A stretch of 64,000 bases of DNA from assembly GCA_964023275.1 (NCBI GenBank), contig OZ029917.1, forward strand, positions 24,406,005-24,470,004, read 5' to 3'. Position numbers and translations under genes: made by a program. This document shows, in pieces, positions 47,077 through 62,000 of the stretch. Each line of letters starts with the position of its first letter. Positions within the stretch are counted from its first letter, which is position 1. The stretch comes from Norana najaformis. Taxonomy: Eukaryota; Annelida; Clitellata; Crassiclitellata; Hormogastridae. The notes beneath the pieces were generated by a model. The model saw only the letters and a program-made list of their open reading frames with translations. It was not told the DNA's origin and did no database searches.

Positions 47077-50000
47077 GTTGGAAACAGAAAAATGAACAAA
47101 CAAAATAAATTATTAATTAATTAGAAAAAGAAACAAATTTTACAGCTGTTTAATGAATCAAAATATTTTACATCTATTTGAAGAAAATGTATTAAAATAG
47201 ATGAAAAATTATATATCTAATAACTAAATAATCACCTTGCTCATGCACTGTTATTGTTCTACCTTAATATTTTTTCAGCCACTTTGAATATAAAGATTTA
47301 TGGCAGTGACTCAAATGTATTCGAATCGCATTGAGGCAAATTGATTTGACTCAAAATAGAACAGCTCCAATCGGAATTAATTCAATTTTAGCCATCTGAC
47401 TTTAGATTTAAGGCTCTCTAGATAATTATCAATATCAGTTATCCATATCCACGTTCAACGTTCGCTGATACCTTGTTTAAACCCTCCTTCACTTGTTGTT
47501 AGGGCAAATTATTTGTGGTTTAACCTAGCAACAGTTAGAAACTGTTATTAAAGAAAAGAGTTTCTCATCTTGCGAGTATTAGTTCAATTAGTCTCATTAG
47601 GTTGACAAAAATCATTATAAATTGGGATATTTTTGATGAAATTTAAAGTTTGAAATGTAGGATTGTAAGTTAGAACAAACCATGCAGTTCTGAAACTATC
47701 TGAAATTACGAATGACTGGAATACTGCTTGTAGGAGAAGACGGTTAAGAAGGATACAATCCAGCAGATGAACCCTCCGAAGTTCGAGAAGATTGAGGACA
47801 TGGCCAACCTGACCTACCTTAACGAAGCTTCCGTCCTTCATAACCTCCGAACGCGTTACAGTGCTGGCATGATCTACGTAAGTATAGACATACCCTCTCA
47901 CCTCCCACTCGCAGATTTGAAGCCAGGCTATCTTCGGGCTCTACGACAGTCTCCTGACGGATGACAAAAAAACTTACAATTAAACTGAGTTACAAGGACA
48001 GCCGAGTGGGTTCAGAGCAAAGAATTGTAAATAACAAATGACACGCGAACTCCGACGAGAGGAAGGGTCCAGGCGGAACAGAAAATAGTAGAGATTTAAT
48101 ACATCGGATGGTCATAGAAGAAATTGAATGTTTAAAACGCCTGTGTTCAGTTTCGCTTGAAGCGGCGCTATATAAATTTTTCTATTTACAATTGCAGTTA
48201 CAAATATTGAGGCTTGGAAACGAACAGCCGAAAGAAGCATGTTACATTATATCAGCTGTACTACATGCACTTTGGGCTGTTTGTTTCGATGTGTCACAAT
48301 TGCATTGCATTGCGCTTGATTAAATTATATGGCTACGGCCCGATGTGTGGAGCGATGGCATATTGAGTTTGTCTTTTACCTCCAAGTCCGGCGTTCAAAT
48401 CCTGGTGTCTCACATGAAACCGACAATGTGGTGTCAAGCTCTGCAACCCTAGATTTGGTTGTCAATCCTTCTTTGCCGACTTGGTAGACTGCTGTTACTG
48501 TGTCTGGGCTTCTGCAACCCCAGAGCTATGATAACCTGATAACCGAGCGATTACATTACATTTCGATCCGACTGATGTACATAAGCGTGCGTGTGTTTGG
48601 GGTAGACTTACTCTGGTCTGTTTTGCGTCACGATCAATCCCTATCGTCGTCTGCCCATCTACAGCCAGAACGTCATCCTTAAGTACCAGGGCAAGAGGAG
48701 GAACGAAATGCCGCCACATCTCTTCGCCATTGCTGACACCTCCTACAGAAACATGTTGCAAGGTAAGCCTCCTTCTACCTATATGAAGCAGCGTTGCATT
48801 TAGCGACCGTTAAGCTGAAACGATCTTATAACAAAGTGGGCCTGCGTTTGAAACTGCGTCGATCTTTGAGTATGTATTAAGTAAACCTTGTGCAAATAAT
48901 GAACGCCAATGACTTTATATATTGGAGAAATTGCGATAACTTTCAGGTTGAGAATGCTGTTATGTTAGAGAAATCCAGTTAGACGGAGGTAGTTACAAGT
49001 AAAATAACTTAGAATCAGCCTTTCTATATAACCTTTTTCCTTCTGCTTTCCTCAATATTTCGACATCTTTTTCATCTGTCATTAGAATAGGTTTCTTTAT
49101 CAACATCATAATTTTAAATTATATTATAACAAATAATATTACATTACATATGTATATGTTCGTTTTAAGATCGCGAGAACCAGTCTATGTTGATCACGTG
49201 AGTTTTAATTTGTTTCATTTCATATGGCATTTTAATCTGAGGATAGGTTTTAAAAATTAGCTCTATGAAACTTAGCCCAACATAGACTCTTACCTTACGA
49301 CTGATTGGTCGAAAGTTGATTTGTAGTGCGGAGTATACAAATTTTAAGATCTTCGAGACTCGCTCTCAGTAGAAAAGTTAGCAAGTTCTTTTTATAAAAT
49401 TCCATAGAGCCATTGCGCCAGATTGCATATAATGGCATAATATAATTATGATAAAAATATATAGCATATGATCGTACACAACCACACTTAGTAGGAATAA
49501 TGAAATGTTTAATACAGTAATATATTGGTCGGATATTGACAAGACTGATCTAGAGAATGTAGCTAACTGAATGATTGACCAGCAACTTACTTGCCTTTAT
49601 TACTGTCAAATAGTTCGAATTTAGAAACAGAACACATGAACTTTCACATGTGTTGGATGTTTTAACATGTTAAGAACTGACTTTGTTTGCAATATATAGG
49701 GCTATTGTGTCATTACATAAAACCTGTATTATTAGAAACTGCTTTGTTTCTCTCTGTTAACATAAGACTGCATTTTATTATGTTTGGTGTAGGGCTATAT
49801 AATTGTGTGCCTGTTTACTAAATGCTAGTTTCAATGCATTTATGTAGCGGCGAATCTGGAGCCGGTAAGACTGAGAACACGAAAAAAGTCATCTCCTACT
49901 TCGCACAGGTTGCGGCTGCAACTGGCAAGAAAGAGGACGTCGAAGAGTTGACGACAGCTTCGGTAAGCAATTGCACAAATGTACCTGTAAATGTACATAA

Positions 50001-53000
50001 ATGCAAATCTCAGAAGTTTCTTAGAACTACACAAAAACTGCGTCAGAAAGATTAGCTTACCCACCGGCGCTATATAATACGAAGTCCTCAAGGACCTGCT
50101 AGACCGTACCTGCTATAGACCACATCTGCTTCAGATTGGAAGTAGTCAAAATTCTCTGGACCGATAGCGCATCTCTCAGCGTCTTCTGCATTCGAAGGTG
50201 CTGTCTACTGCCAACGCTGGGAGTTAGAAAACCAGAATCTTTGTTCTGACATTGAACTTCGGGCACCTCCTCGTACAAACTCCTTAGCCCTGCTCGGTCA
50301 GTTGCATTGGCTTCCTGTAGAACTCAGAATGAAATTTAAACTGGCCTGTCTAAGACTCGTGTCACGAATGTAATCCTCCGCAAGAACCAAATTGCCGTTC
50401 AGGTGTTGCACAAGTGAAGTTCTTCCACTAGATAACATAGTAATATGTTACCTATTGTAGTTTACGTCATATCTTTATGCGTTGTAAATATTCGTATATT
50501 TTATTGATTCCAGAAAACCACTCTTGAAGATCAGATTGTGCAGACCAACCCTGTACTTGAAGCCTACGGTAACGCCAAGACCATCCGTAACAACAACTCT
50601 TCCCGTTTCGTAAGTATGCTAAAAACATGTTCAACACACTTTGGTCTTTTAAGCTGTCGTTTTGCACATCTGACTGTCTTCTGTGTATATGTTTGTCTTT
50701 ACCTGTCGCTGTCCCGATATATCAACGGTGTCTTGACGTTGTTTTATGTTTTTGGCTTAGAGCTTAAATTTTCAAATCTTGCAATAACTATGCAATAAAT
50801 ACGTGTATTTAAATGCTATATCGTACGAATTTCTTTGCATAATTGTAACAATTGTGCAAAACGGAGCAAAAACTCATCAATCGGCAGGAAAATCAGCCTT
50901 TAAATTGTAATTGTAATTTAAAATTTATAAAGCGTCTATTAGAGGATAAACTCAACAGGGGCCCTCCCGTCCCGAACAAGTAGAATCACTATTAAACAGT
51001 ACAGCCTTCAGGCGCTTGCGAAAATCTGAGAGCGGGAGAGAGGGGAGCTTAAGTCGCAGTTCTCGAGACAGACGGTTCCCACAGGTGGGTCCAACATAGG
51101 CGAAGCTACTGGACTGGGCCGCTGCATTTCGCATGCGAGGGACAAACAAGAGATCCTGGGTGGCCGAGCGAAGGGAGCTACGGCCCGGCAGCGAGGAGGC
51201 CGAAGTTCAGAAGTCAATGAGGTAAAGGGGGCAGAGCCAGCAACACAGTTGCGTATAAGAGTGAGGATCTTAAAAAGGATACGCTGCCGGATGGGAAGCC
51301 AGTGAAGAATGTTTCGAATATAGGACGAGATGTGGCCATATCTGGGAATGTCCCCAAATCAATTCTGCATTTTGTTAGAAAGTTTAATATGCTGCTATTT
51401 ACTTTTCAGTTTAATGAAATATGCTGCTATTTATTTAGCCCACATATAACGACTATCTAGCATAAATAATTCGAAAACTCTTATAAAACACTGCAGGATT
51501 TGTACGTTTCTTGCTTTGATATAGGGAAAATTCATTCGTATCCATTTTGGAACCAACGGAAAAATTGCCGGAGCTGATATTGAAACATGTAAGATCAGGA
51601 TCACTTTAAATTAATGAAGTTAATTGATTGCAGTATCTCTTTAGCATTTAAGCGCAACAATAAAATAAGCAGCGACTATTCTAATCTAATCTAATGACAT
51701 GTGTAGCGCCGTTATCATAATGTCCAAGAAATCAGTTGAAGGTCGATTCAAGTCAAAATCGCAATCAGAAATCATAATCCATTGGAGAAGCCAGGTCGAA
51801 TTCCGATAGGTCAGAGAAACTACAGAGGCTACTTTAAAATCTGGAATAACCGGTAATAGATCAGTATTTTGAATCCTAATTTTAAATTGGTATAGAACAG
51901 AGCGAAGCTGGATAACAGAGTGCAATAACAGACAGGCAGATAGTCATATAAAACAGGGCAAAGAGAGGGACAATAGGACTAACTGACCATTGTAAATTAA
52001 ATCTTCGATGTGTACTACCTTATTGGGTATTGGAAGTCATCGAATAAATAAAAACTTCGAGCGCTTGTAATGTTTCAGATCTGCTAGAGAAGTCTCGTGT
52101 AACCTACCAACAGCCTGGATTGGAGAGGAATTACCACATCTTCTACTGGCTGCTCTCAGGCCAAATGGCCGACATTTCAGGTAAAGAAGGATGGTTACCA
52201 TGGTGCTAGGGCTAAGGCAGCATATGTGGGAAAAGAAAGTTCATAACTAAAGCCTATTTCACCTTACTTTCTCCCTTAATCATTCCTTTGTTTAATTTTG
52301 AATTTTTCCTTTTATTTTTATTTTCATCTCGATCTGCGTTGTATAACTTTTTTAAAATTTCGTAACTACTTGACTTCTTGTTAATTCCCCTCGTTTTCGC
52401 TCAACCAAATATTTCCGCTAAATAAAATATCTGTACGGTTGCTTAATTATTCTTGCAGATAAACTGCTGGTGCAGCAGGATCCTGGTCTCTACTTTTTCA
52501 TCAACCAGGGATGCTTGCAAGTCGACAACATGGACGACAAAGAGGAAATGGACATTGTCGATGTAAGTTTTACGAAAGCCGACATAAATGAAAATAATCA
52601 GACGAATTCCAAGAAAACACAAATTACCATTAAGCTTCACTGCCTCTTGAGAAATAATTAACCAAAATTGGCACTTCTTAGTGAATTCACATTTGATAAT
52701 TTTATTTAATTTTTACAGCTTCAATTCTACCTAAGAGAGGTTTCTGAAATGTACAATAATGTGACTTTTCCTTCAGGTGCTAGTTTGCTGAATTAATCGG
52801 AAATTTAACACTTTACAATTTGTTGTCGTTTTCTTTCCTGGCATGTCAACTTTTTGCTACGTTTTGCCAGTTCATTTGAATTCGCATTTAAAAGACAGAT
52901 GCGCCAGCCACCAATCAGACTTCATGGTTACAAGTCGACTCTGGCGTTGAGTGCAATGAAAAAGTTATTACTGCCAATAAGAAAAGGTTGATGTGTTTAC

Positions 53001-56000
53001 AGAAAGGTTTCGGCGTCCTGGGATTTCCTGAGGAGGAAAAGATGAGTCTTTACAAGACGACCTGTGCCGTCCTGCACTTTGGTGAGATGAAGTTCAAGCA
53101 GAGACCAAGAGAGGAGCAGGCCGAGGCTGATGGAACTGCAGGTAACGCTATTTTTAATCGTATTAGTAATATCGAGATTTCTGTAGCACTCAGAAATTTC
53201 TACAGTACCCTACGAAAGCTAAGTGGCCACAGCAAGCTTACTCATTGCCTCACCGCCTCTTAAGTAGGCCTACTTGAACTCCACACGCATAACCTATATG
53301 AGCACATGACCGCAACATCTAAATTCTGCTACTGGAAAACGCTGCAACATTTGCACTATGTAACCATTTCTTCTGTAAGGCTTATGTGACTCTGCTATTT
53401 AGTCTGCCTCATGCGACGTTTCTTCGAAGGTCATAAGCATAATATGACAGAACGCTGTTCTAAACTTGAGCTCAATTGCACTGTTTCTCATCATTGCATA
53501 TCAAAATTTATATAGGGTAACTTAAGTGGCAACTCTTATTACGCAGACTAGTATCGCTAGGTGGAGAATGAGAGGTCGTCGTATTTTAAGGAGCGTAGGA
53601 CTCAAGTCTCAAGTTGGCCATCCATTGTTTGAACAGGTAAATATATGGAAATAGGCAAAAATTATCTTCATAGAAAAATACTTTATTGTCATATCTTTAA
53701 GTTATCTTCAATGAAAGATATATTGATATAGCGATTGTCTTGCAATTTCAGATGCAGAAAAGGTTGCCTTCTTGCTGGGGGTCAACTGCGCTGATCTTCT
53801 GAAGTCTCTTCTGACTCCCAAGGTCAAGGTCGGAAACGAATACGTGACAAAGGGTCAGACCAAGGACCAGGTTTGTGACAAAGAAATCCGGTATCGCTCA
53901 TCCTTCCTCATCAGGGAAACCAAGAAGAAAGAGAGAAGAGTGTGTTAGAGAGGGATAGAAAATATGAGAATGAGAGAGAAGATGGGGGCACAGAGAATAA
54001 CAATATTATTAGCAACCTGACAGAGCCGATTGGAATGAGCGCTAGGCTTGTAACGCGGATAGTACGGGTTCGAGTCTCCCCTTAGACGGCTAATGTGTGG
54101 GGACCTTGAGCAAGTCCTTCATTCACAATTGCTTCGGGCCTCAGATTCAGATTTATTAACTTGCGTGCGTAATTTATGCAAGAATAATAAAAAAGCATGT
54201 GCGTGATTATAACGCAGTCTTTAAATCCAAGTAATTTACCCATTTGGAGTCTAACATAAGTAAGTTCGTGTTAATTGTCGTAAGTTAATAAATCACTATT
54301 TCTAGCCTGATCTTGCAATGTTCTTCTGGTCACTGCTTCACCAAAGTGTAAGGGGAGGTGCATTGTGTTGCTGTCGAATGAACAATGTGTGATGTCTATT
54401 GTTATAGGTTGTGTACGCTGTGGCTGCCTTGGCAAAGGCCATATACGCCAAGCAATTCTTGTGGTTGGTCGCTCGTTGTAACAAGACCCTGGACACAAAG
54501 AACAAGAGACAGTACTTCATCGGTGTCCTCGATATTGCCGGCTTTGAAATCTTCCAGGTAACATTATCGTGCTTTTATGTTGTCGTCCAACCAATACTTG
54601 GGCTATATTAGTCGATCCATCTGACAGTCCATTTTCATCAAACAGTCCATTGTTTGTTGTAAATATAAATCGTCAGTCGTATCAAATTTCTTATCGTGCA
54701 TCGTTTTGTGAATCTATGAATCTATTACAATAGATTCACCTCTATTAACCACTGTATTCGTGTCTCACTTCTTTCGTCCGAGTCACATTATTGTTCTGCT
54801 GCCACTTTTCTCTCTTTCTTTCCCCCTGTCTCTACATTACCAACCTCCATCGAGCGACCGATTCAGTATTGATCGATCCTCTGTTTGTCCAACGACCATT
54901 CAATCAGCAAATCAATCGATCTCAGGTTGTACTTTTTCTTTCTGTTGCTTCCAGTACAACACGTTCGAGCAGCTGTGCATCAACTACACGAACGAGCGTC
55001 TGCAGCAGTTCTTCAACCATCACATGTTCGTCCTGGAACAGGAGGAGTACAAGAAGGAGGGCATCCAGTGGGAGTTCATTGACTTCGGAATGGATCTCCA
55101 GCAGTGTATCGATCTCATTGAAAAGGTCAGACAGATCTCTCTGTGTCGAAATCTTGGTTCTCTAACCTCCAAGGCGCCGGAAGCATGGTCACAGTTACGA
55201 ACTTATGATAAAAGTAGCGTGCTTATTGCAAACTTGGATTTGCACCGATTTGCTTTCAACATTAAAAGACATAAGACCAAAGGCTTTGGCAATCGAAATG
55301 CATAATCGCTTACAAATCTGTTATAACTGAACTTATAAGTGATTTGCGATATTGGCATGATAAAATCTGGTCTGCTGGACCTTCATAGTCTTCACTGGGG
55401 CTGAACAATGCGTATATTTTCATCTCATCACATCCAGTATTCAAATGCATGACTTCGTTTTAAATGACCAGTAGATCACATGTGCTATATAAGTGTAGAA
55501 TAAGAATTTGTTGTGTTTACGTGTTTCAGCCCATGGGCATCCTCTCGATCCTTGAGGAAGAGTGCATGTTCCCTAAGGCCTCCGACAAGACCTTCCTTGC
55601 CAAGCTGTTCGAAAACCATATGGGCAAGTCACCCAACTTTGGAAAACCCAAGCCGGTCAAGAACGTGAGATTCGAACCCCACTTCGAAGTCTACCACTAC
55701 GCCGGAAATGTAAGGCTCAACAAAAATCAACGTCGATATAGATGTCTTAAATGTCATCGTCTTCATTACCGTAGTTGTTGAAATTAATATCATTAAGATG
55801 ATTGGTTGTAGTTTATTGATTATTATCATCAACTTTCTTGGTTTAGTAGACAGATGTTGAAAAGTCCAAACAGCATAGAGGACATTGAAATAAATTTACA
55901 CAAATTTTTCTCGATTTGCAATAGTGGCCATATTGCACAAATGCTTTCCGTTCTATCATCGACGAGGTTAAGGGCGTAGTTAGACAGCAGTGAAGAAACT

Positions 56001-59000
56001 ACTTTAGGGTGATTGAATCATTCTATATTAATATCGAGTAAGCCCTCATTTATTTCATTGCATTGCATACCTTTTAGGAACAAGAGTCGTCAACTTAAAC
56101 ATAGACCTAAACCATTCATAAGACATCTAAATGATTCCAACTTGCGAAACCCTAAAACGTTTCATATAGACCATAATCCAGCAACTGTCTTCCGTTAAAG
56201 ATGCCAGTTTCATCGGGCCATGTTTTCTATGCGCAGGTCGCTTACAACGCCCAGGGCTGGCTCGACAAAAACAAGGATCCCATCCAGGAGTGCGTCGTAC
56301 AACTCATGCAGGCATCCAAAGACCCACTCTTCTGCACTTTCTTCAAAGACCCAGAGGATGGTAAATTATAAACATTAGGCATTTATAATAGACATACAGT
56401 ATATATATAGCATTGGTAATATAGCTATTCTGAAGACTTTAGAATAGGCGATTCAAAATTATAATAGGAGAGAATATTTTCAATTTATATAAAACTTAAA
56501 CACAACGAGAACAGATAAATTTATCCCTACTACGAAGCTAATGAAGATCAACATGATAACGAAGAAGAACAATGGTGAAGAAGTTTATAGCTGAGATATG
56601 ATACTGGTTGTTGTTGTAGGCGACACTAAGAAGAAGAAGAAGGGTTCGGCATACCAGACCATCTCCGCAACACACAGGGTAACAAACGATATACATAGCA
56701 GTAAAATTAACATCTACTCATTAATTATCGAAGAGACTATAAAAAAGGTCCAAGTTATTTATGCGTGCATTTGTATATCTGGATAATTGTACACTGTATT
56801 TTAAAAACTACTCGAAGGCGCTAAAGGCGCTATTACTGATTCTGTAATTTTCAGTTAGAATTCTAAACGATCCCTTCCGAAAATTAAAATTCTGATTCGT
56901 TTAGATCAGAGTGCGATGAGTTTGATCTTATATAAATGCTAGATGAAATGTAGATTTCTGCTACGTTTTGTCAATTTCACTCTCATAACCTCGACAACCA
57001 TTTCTCGTATTTTTCTTACATAAGTATTAACTAACTATACTCCTTACGTCATTCAGGGTGACCCAGTTTCATTCTCCTGTCCATATTTACTTGTTGCATA
57101 TACGCATGGCTGCATTGCATATACGCATGGCTGCATTGCATATACGCATGGCTGCATTGCTGATCACATGGCTGCATTGCTGACCTCGGTCCATCGTCAA
57201 AGAAAGCAGGCTAACACAATGCATGTTGGGGTGTAAGAAGAATGCCTAAGCTGTATACCAATCCATGATCCATCAGAAACCATTCTGTTTGATTATCGAA
57301 TTCGTCACCTTTACAATAAAGAATGAAGCTATAAATTTGTTTGGTGTTCATATCAGGCCCACTAAGCCTTGCTTCCATCTAAATTCCTCGGTAATTCTTT
57401 AAATGTTCCATACGGTATTAGGCCTATATTAAGAATACCAGTTAATCTTAAATACGCTAAAATATCTTTAATTGTTGCCATTCCTTAAATAAAAGCATCA
57501 ATTGTAATCGATCAACAGGAACAGCTGAATAAACTGATGGCCAATTTGAGAACCACTCATCCCTCATTCGTCAGATGCATCATCCCCAACGAACAGAAGA
57601 AACCAGGTACGACAGCTTACTTTTCCCCAATGTCAATCGAGTTTACATTTCCTCCAAGTTTCAGCATCTTTGTAGCCATCTCTAAGCGAACCCTTGTTGA
57701 TTCATCCGCCCTCATAGTTCCGCCCTTGCATGTCGTGTGAAACCGAGTGAAAACCGAATGAAATCCTTATCATATGCATTAAGTTTTATGTGTTGGAATG
57801 AAACCTTTATCAGTTTGAATACGACGTTAATTGCATAGGGCAATTTCTCTCAGTGAACATAAAAGTGACTTTAGTCTGGAGGCAAATAGATAATAAATTT
57901 TTTCCCTCTTATCAGAATAGCAATTGCAAGTATTATTGAAGCTGCAAAATTCTGAGGAGTTTTGCTTATATGCGTTTGCGCTATTCTACAGTGACGTTTG
58001 AGTTACGATGATATAAACACAACTTGATCCAAGATGGCGTCCAGTGGATTTTTGCCAACAAAATACAATTTTGCCATGCACTGTCTTCCAACTAGAATCA
58101 AGCATAACAACTATAAAAATCTTAACTGTTTTGGTATCAAATGACCCATAAGCCTAGATATAATAAAAGTTGCAGCTGGTATTTGTTATATCTGATAAAT
58201 TTCTTCAATCGGGCTAGCAAGCACAGACAATGTGGCTATGAAGTGAATGTTTTCAGTTAAGACAATTAAGTGTGAAAAAATCTAAACCAAATTTTATGAT
58301 ATTCTTTTGGTACCTTTATGACTGTGGTTTGCGTGTGAGTCTATGTTAGTTTTGGTTTCTATAGTGAATTTTTGCATCGTTTTATGTGCCGTGTCTTTCC
58401 CAAATACTCTGTATTTACGCGAATTTTGCACCCCCATACTTCTAATTTTGAATCTCTTTCGGTGTGCAATAAAGCAAGGAGGGTAAAATAAGTGAAGTCC
58501 AGCTTTAAGCGACACCATTGATATAATTAATGTTTTGGGTATTTTATTTGGCAATCGACTTCATTTGCTGGCTGATTTGGTTAAATAAGATCATAGTAAA
58601 TGGTGTCTAGATATCTAGACTGATCAGGTCTCTTTTAAGACCACTGGGACAAAATAATGTAAAGAGAAATGGCTGGATTTTCCCTTGTTTTACTATTCCT
58701 GTGTTTAGTATGTACATCCTATACATCTGAAATTCGAGATCACCTTATATGTTTCACTGAAATGCTGTGTGACGCCGTGTGATGTTTGTCCTATGTACCT
58801 TATGTTAAAGTTTAACAGTTATGACATCATTTCCTCTACCTTCACTAGTCGAAAACCCCACGACACCTGGCAACGGGAGGATTGACCCTAATATCGTGTG
58901 TGTGGTGTTTGTTGCTTGTCTTCCCGCACAGAACTCAAAGTGTTTCAGAAGGTAAGCGAGACACAATTGTCCGCTTTCTTTGCCCTCTAAGAATTCATGC

Positions 59001-62000
59001 ACTATTCTATACCATCTGGCATGCAGAAGTCATTGATATTGCATGATAGGATGGTTAGCTTAACTTCCGACTGTATGTACAGTACGATTTGCACCTACAT
59101 CATTCCTATTATGAACAATAGCAGGTCGATCGAAGGTAAAGATAAAAAGTAATAGCTCTAATCATAATAGTAGTAATAATTAGTAGTAATAGTGATGAGT
59201 GTTACAGCAATAACATAATCATTGGGTGTAATATTTCAATACATGGTGAAAATTCAACACATTATGAATTAACTATAGGCCTAAAACTTTTATAACCGAT
59301 TTAAAATGTAATGTTTGGTTGCATTCAATACTGATCTTCTGTCCCCGTTGCAAAAGATGCGTCATCTTCGAATAACCAAGACTTTCAACTCTAACTTTAA
59401 ATGAATTTGCAGCCAATTTAAGTTTAAATCTATGTTTCACATTTAGGATTATCATAATCAAATTAGGATAATCATAATATGCGTTCTAGATTCTCTTTTT
59501 TTCATGCATTTCATGGATTAGCATACTTGGCTAAAATGCGAAAGGCCGACAGATTACTTCTGTTTAGGTCTACTTGTGTATTCACACTCTGTTACCAGAC
59601 ATTATTTATTCGACATTTCATTTGTCAGTAATTCGCTATCTTCTTCTCGATAATCAGTTATCGCATTGCCGTCTTAGCTATTATCGTTGTCGTCATCCCA
59701 GGCACAATATATGTGCACATATGCTATAATTCGGAAGCTCTGTTAAATGCCATCTGTTTCATGTTATGTTGATGTTGGCATAATGCCTGTGTGCAGGGTT
59801 GATCGAGGCTGAGTTGGTTCTTCATCAGCTCCAGTGTAACGGTGTCTTGGAGGGAATTCGTATCTGCCGTAAGGGATTCCCCAACAGATTGATCTACTCT
59901 GAATTCAAACAACGGTATTCCCCACTATCTATTACCACTTCTTTGCTATGTTAGGGCTATGAATCAGGTGCCAATAACCTCAACGATAATTGATTCAAAG
60001 AGCGACACAGTATTTGATGATGGCTGTGAGCGCGTTAGGCTTCTTTGCTCTATGATTAATACCAGTTCAAGAATAACAACGACAACAGAATGCATCAAAT
60101 ATATGAATTCAATACATCAAACATTGGAAATGTTGCCTATTTGATAAATATTAGAAGAGCTATACAAATCACGTGTAACTTACCTTACGGTAATTTTCAG
60201 TCTTGCTGTTCTGGTGACAGTTACTCCATTCTGGCGCCCAACGTGATTCCGCCCGGCTTCGTCGACGGTAAGGTTGTGAGTGAGAAGGTCCTTACCGCAC
60301 TCCAGCTGGACCAGAACGACTACCGTCTGGGCCACACCAAGGTCTTCTTCAAAGCCGGAGTGCTAGGTATGCTGGAGGACATGCGTGATGAAAGACTGTC
60401 CAAGATCGTCTCCAACTTCCAGGCCCGCATCAGAGGTTACCTCATCCGCAAGAACTACAAGAAACTCCAGGATCAGAGGTAACCATTTATACATAGCCGT
60501 GTTTTAGCTATCACTATGCTCCTTTGATAGAAATTATTAATCAAATAAACGCACTAAAACGTTTTAGTGACCACGACGTTTAAAATGCGCAATTGTGTTA
60601 GTGCTCAGTCTTGACATTGATTATCGCCCCTTCGTTTTAGCACTTATGAAATATGCAACTATTCAACCCTGCACGGTCATGTAAAACTTTATAAGTGGCA
60701 AGTTAAATGGTTACATAACTATCATAGTTTTTTTGGATTTACTTCGTCCATGTACCTCAGCAAAACGGCATTTTTGTTATAGTATGTCATGCTACAGTAC
60801 TATGGCGTCCTATGCTATGCTATATAATGTTACGATGAAATTGCAGAGTGGCACTGAGCGTCATCCAACGTAACATTCGTCGCTGGATGGCCATGAGGAA
60901 CTGGCAATGGTGGAAGCTGTACACTCGCGTCAAGCCACTCCTGAGTGTCGCCCGTCAAGAAGATGAGATGAAAAAGAAGGAAGAGGAATGGGAGAAGACC
61001 AAGGAAGAGCTCGCAAAGGTTAGCAAGCTCAAAAAAGAGCTCGAGGAGCAGAACGTTACCCTGCTGCAAGCCAAAAATGACCTTTTCCTCCAGCTCCAGG
61101 CCGAACAGGACAACGTCAACGATCTGGAAGAGAGAATCGCCCAGCTGGTCAACCAGAAGGGCGACTTCGAGGAGCAGGTCAAGGAGATGGAGGAACGCCT
61201 GAGCCAACAGGAGGCCACGTCGGAGGAGCTCGAGGCGCTGAAGGATAAGCTCGAAGAAGAGGTTTCGGGAATGAAGAAGGACATCGAAGGTCTCGAGTTG
61301 AACCTGCAGAAGGCAGAGCAGGAGAAGCAGACGAAGGACAACCAGATCCGGACGCTAAACGAGGAGATGGCAAGACAGGACGAGAACATCGCCAAGCTCC
61401 AGAAGGACAAGAAGGGACTGGAAGAGACGATCAAGAACACGCAGACAGCACTGGCCGCCGAGGAGGACAAATGCAACCATCTCACCAAACTCAAGCAGAA
61501 ACTTGAACAGACCATCGACGAGGTATGTTTCACTACATCAAACGCCCTCAAACGAGTCACAAACCACTTACCAGTACACACTATTTACCATCGTATTGTA
61601 CCCTAAAAAATATGATATCTCAGCAACAGCTCGTTCACCGCCAAACCCTTTATGTTCATCGAAGTTTGTGCCTTCATGCAGTCAAGGGACACAGTAAAAA
61701 AGCTTAATCACAGTGTGCTATTAGAGATACGAATAAACTGCAGATAAAATCGATGCAGTGTCAAAATACTCGAGTCATGTTAAATTTTAAAAAAATGCTT
61801 CAAATCATAATAAGTCAAATGCATATGGAAATGATCCGTTGATGATGCTATTATTAGCGATTATTCTTGCCTTTCTGTCTGAAGAACTTCTAATTTTGTC
61901 GGATCTAAATTTACTTTCATATTTAATTAAATATCATGACGATACTATGTAACATGGAGTTGTCGTGACTTCAGATGGAGGAGAGTCTGGAGCGGGAGAA

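Noticed and set aside
54040-54080. Functional tRNA-Thr gene
   Set aside because: A B-box and an anticodon-like loop are present, but no acceptor stem pairing was found. It is better explained as a SINE.
60955-61581. 208-codon serine-rich minus ORF
   Set aside because: Antisense shadow of the 676-bp myosin rod exon.
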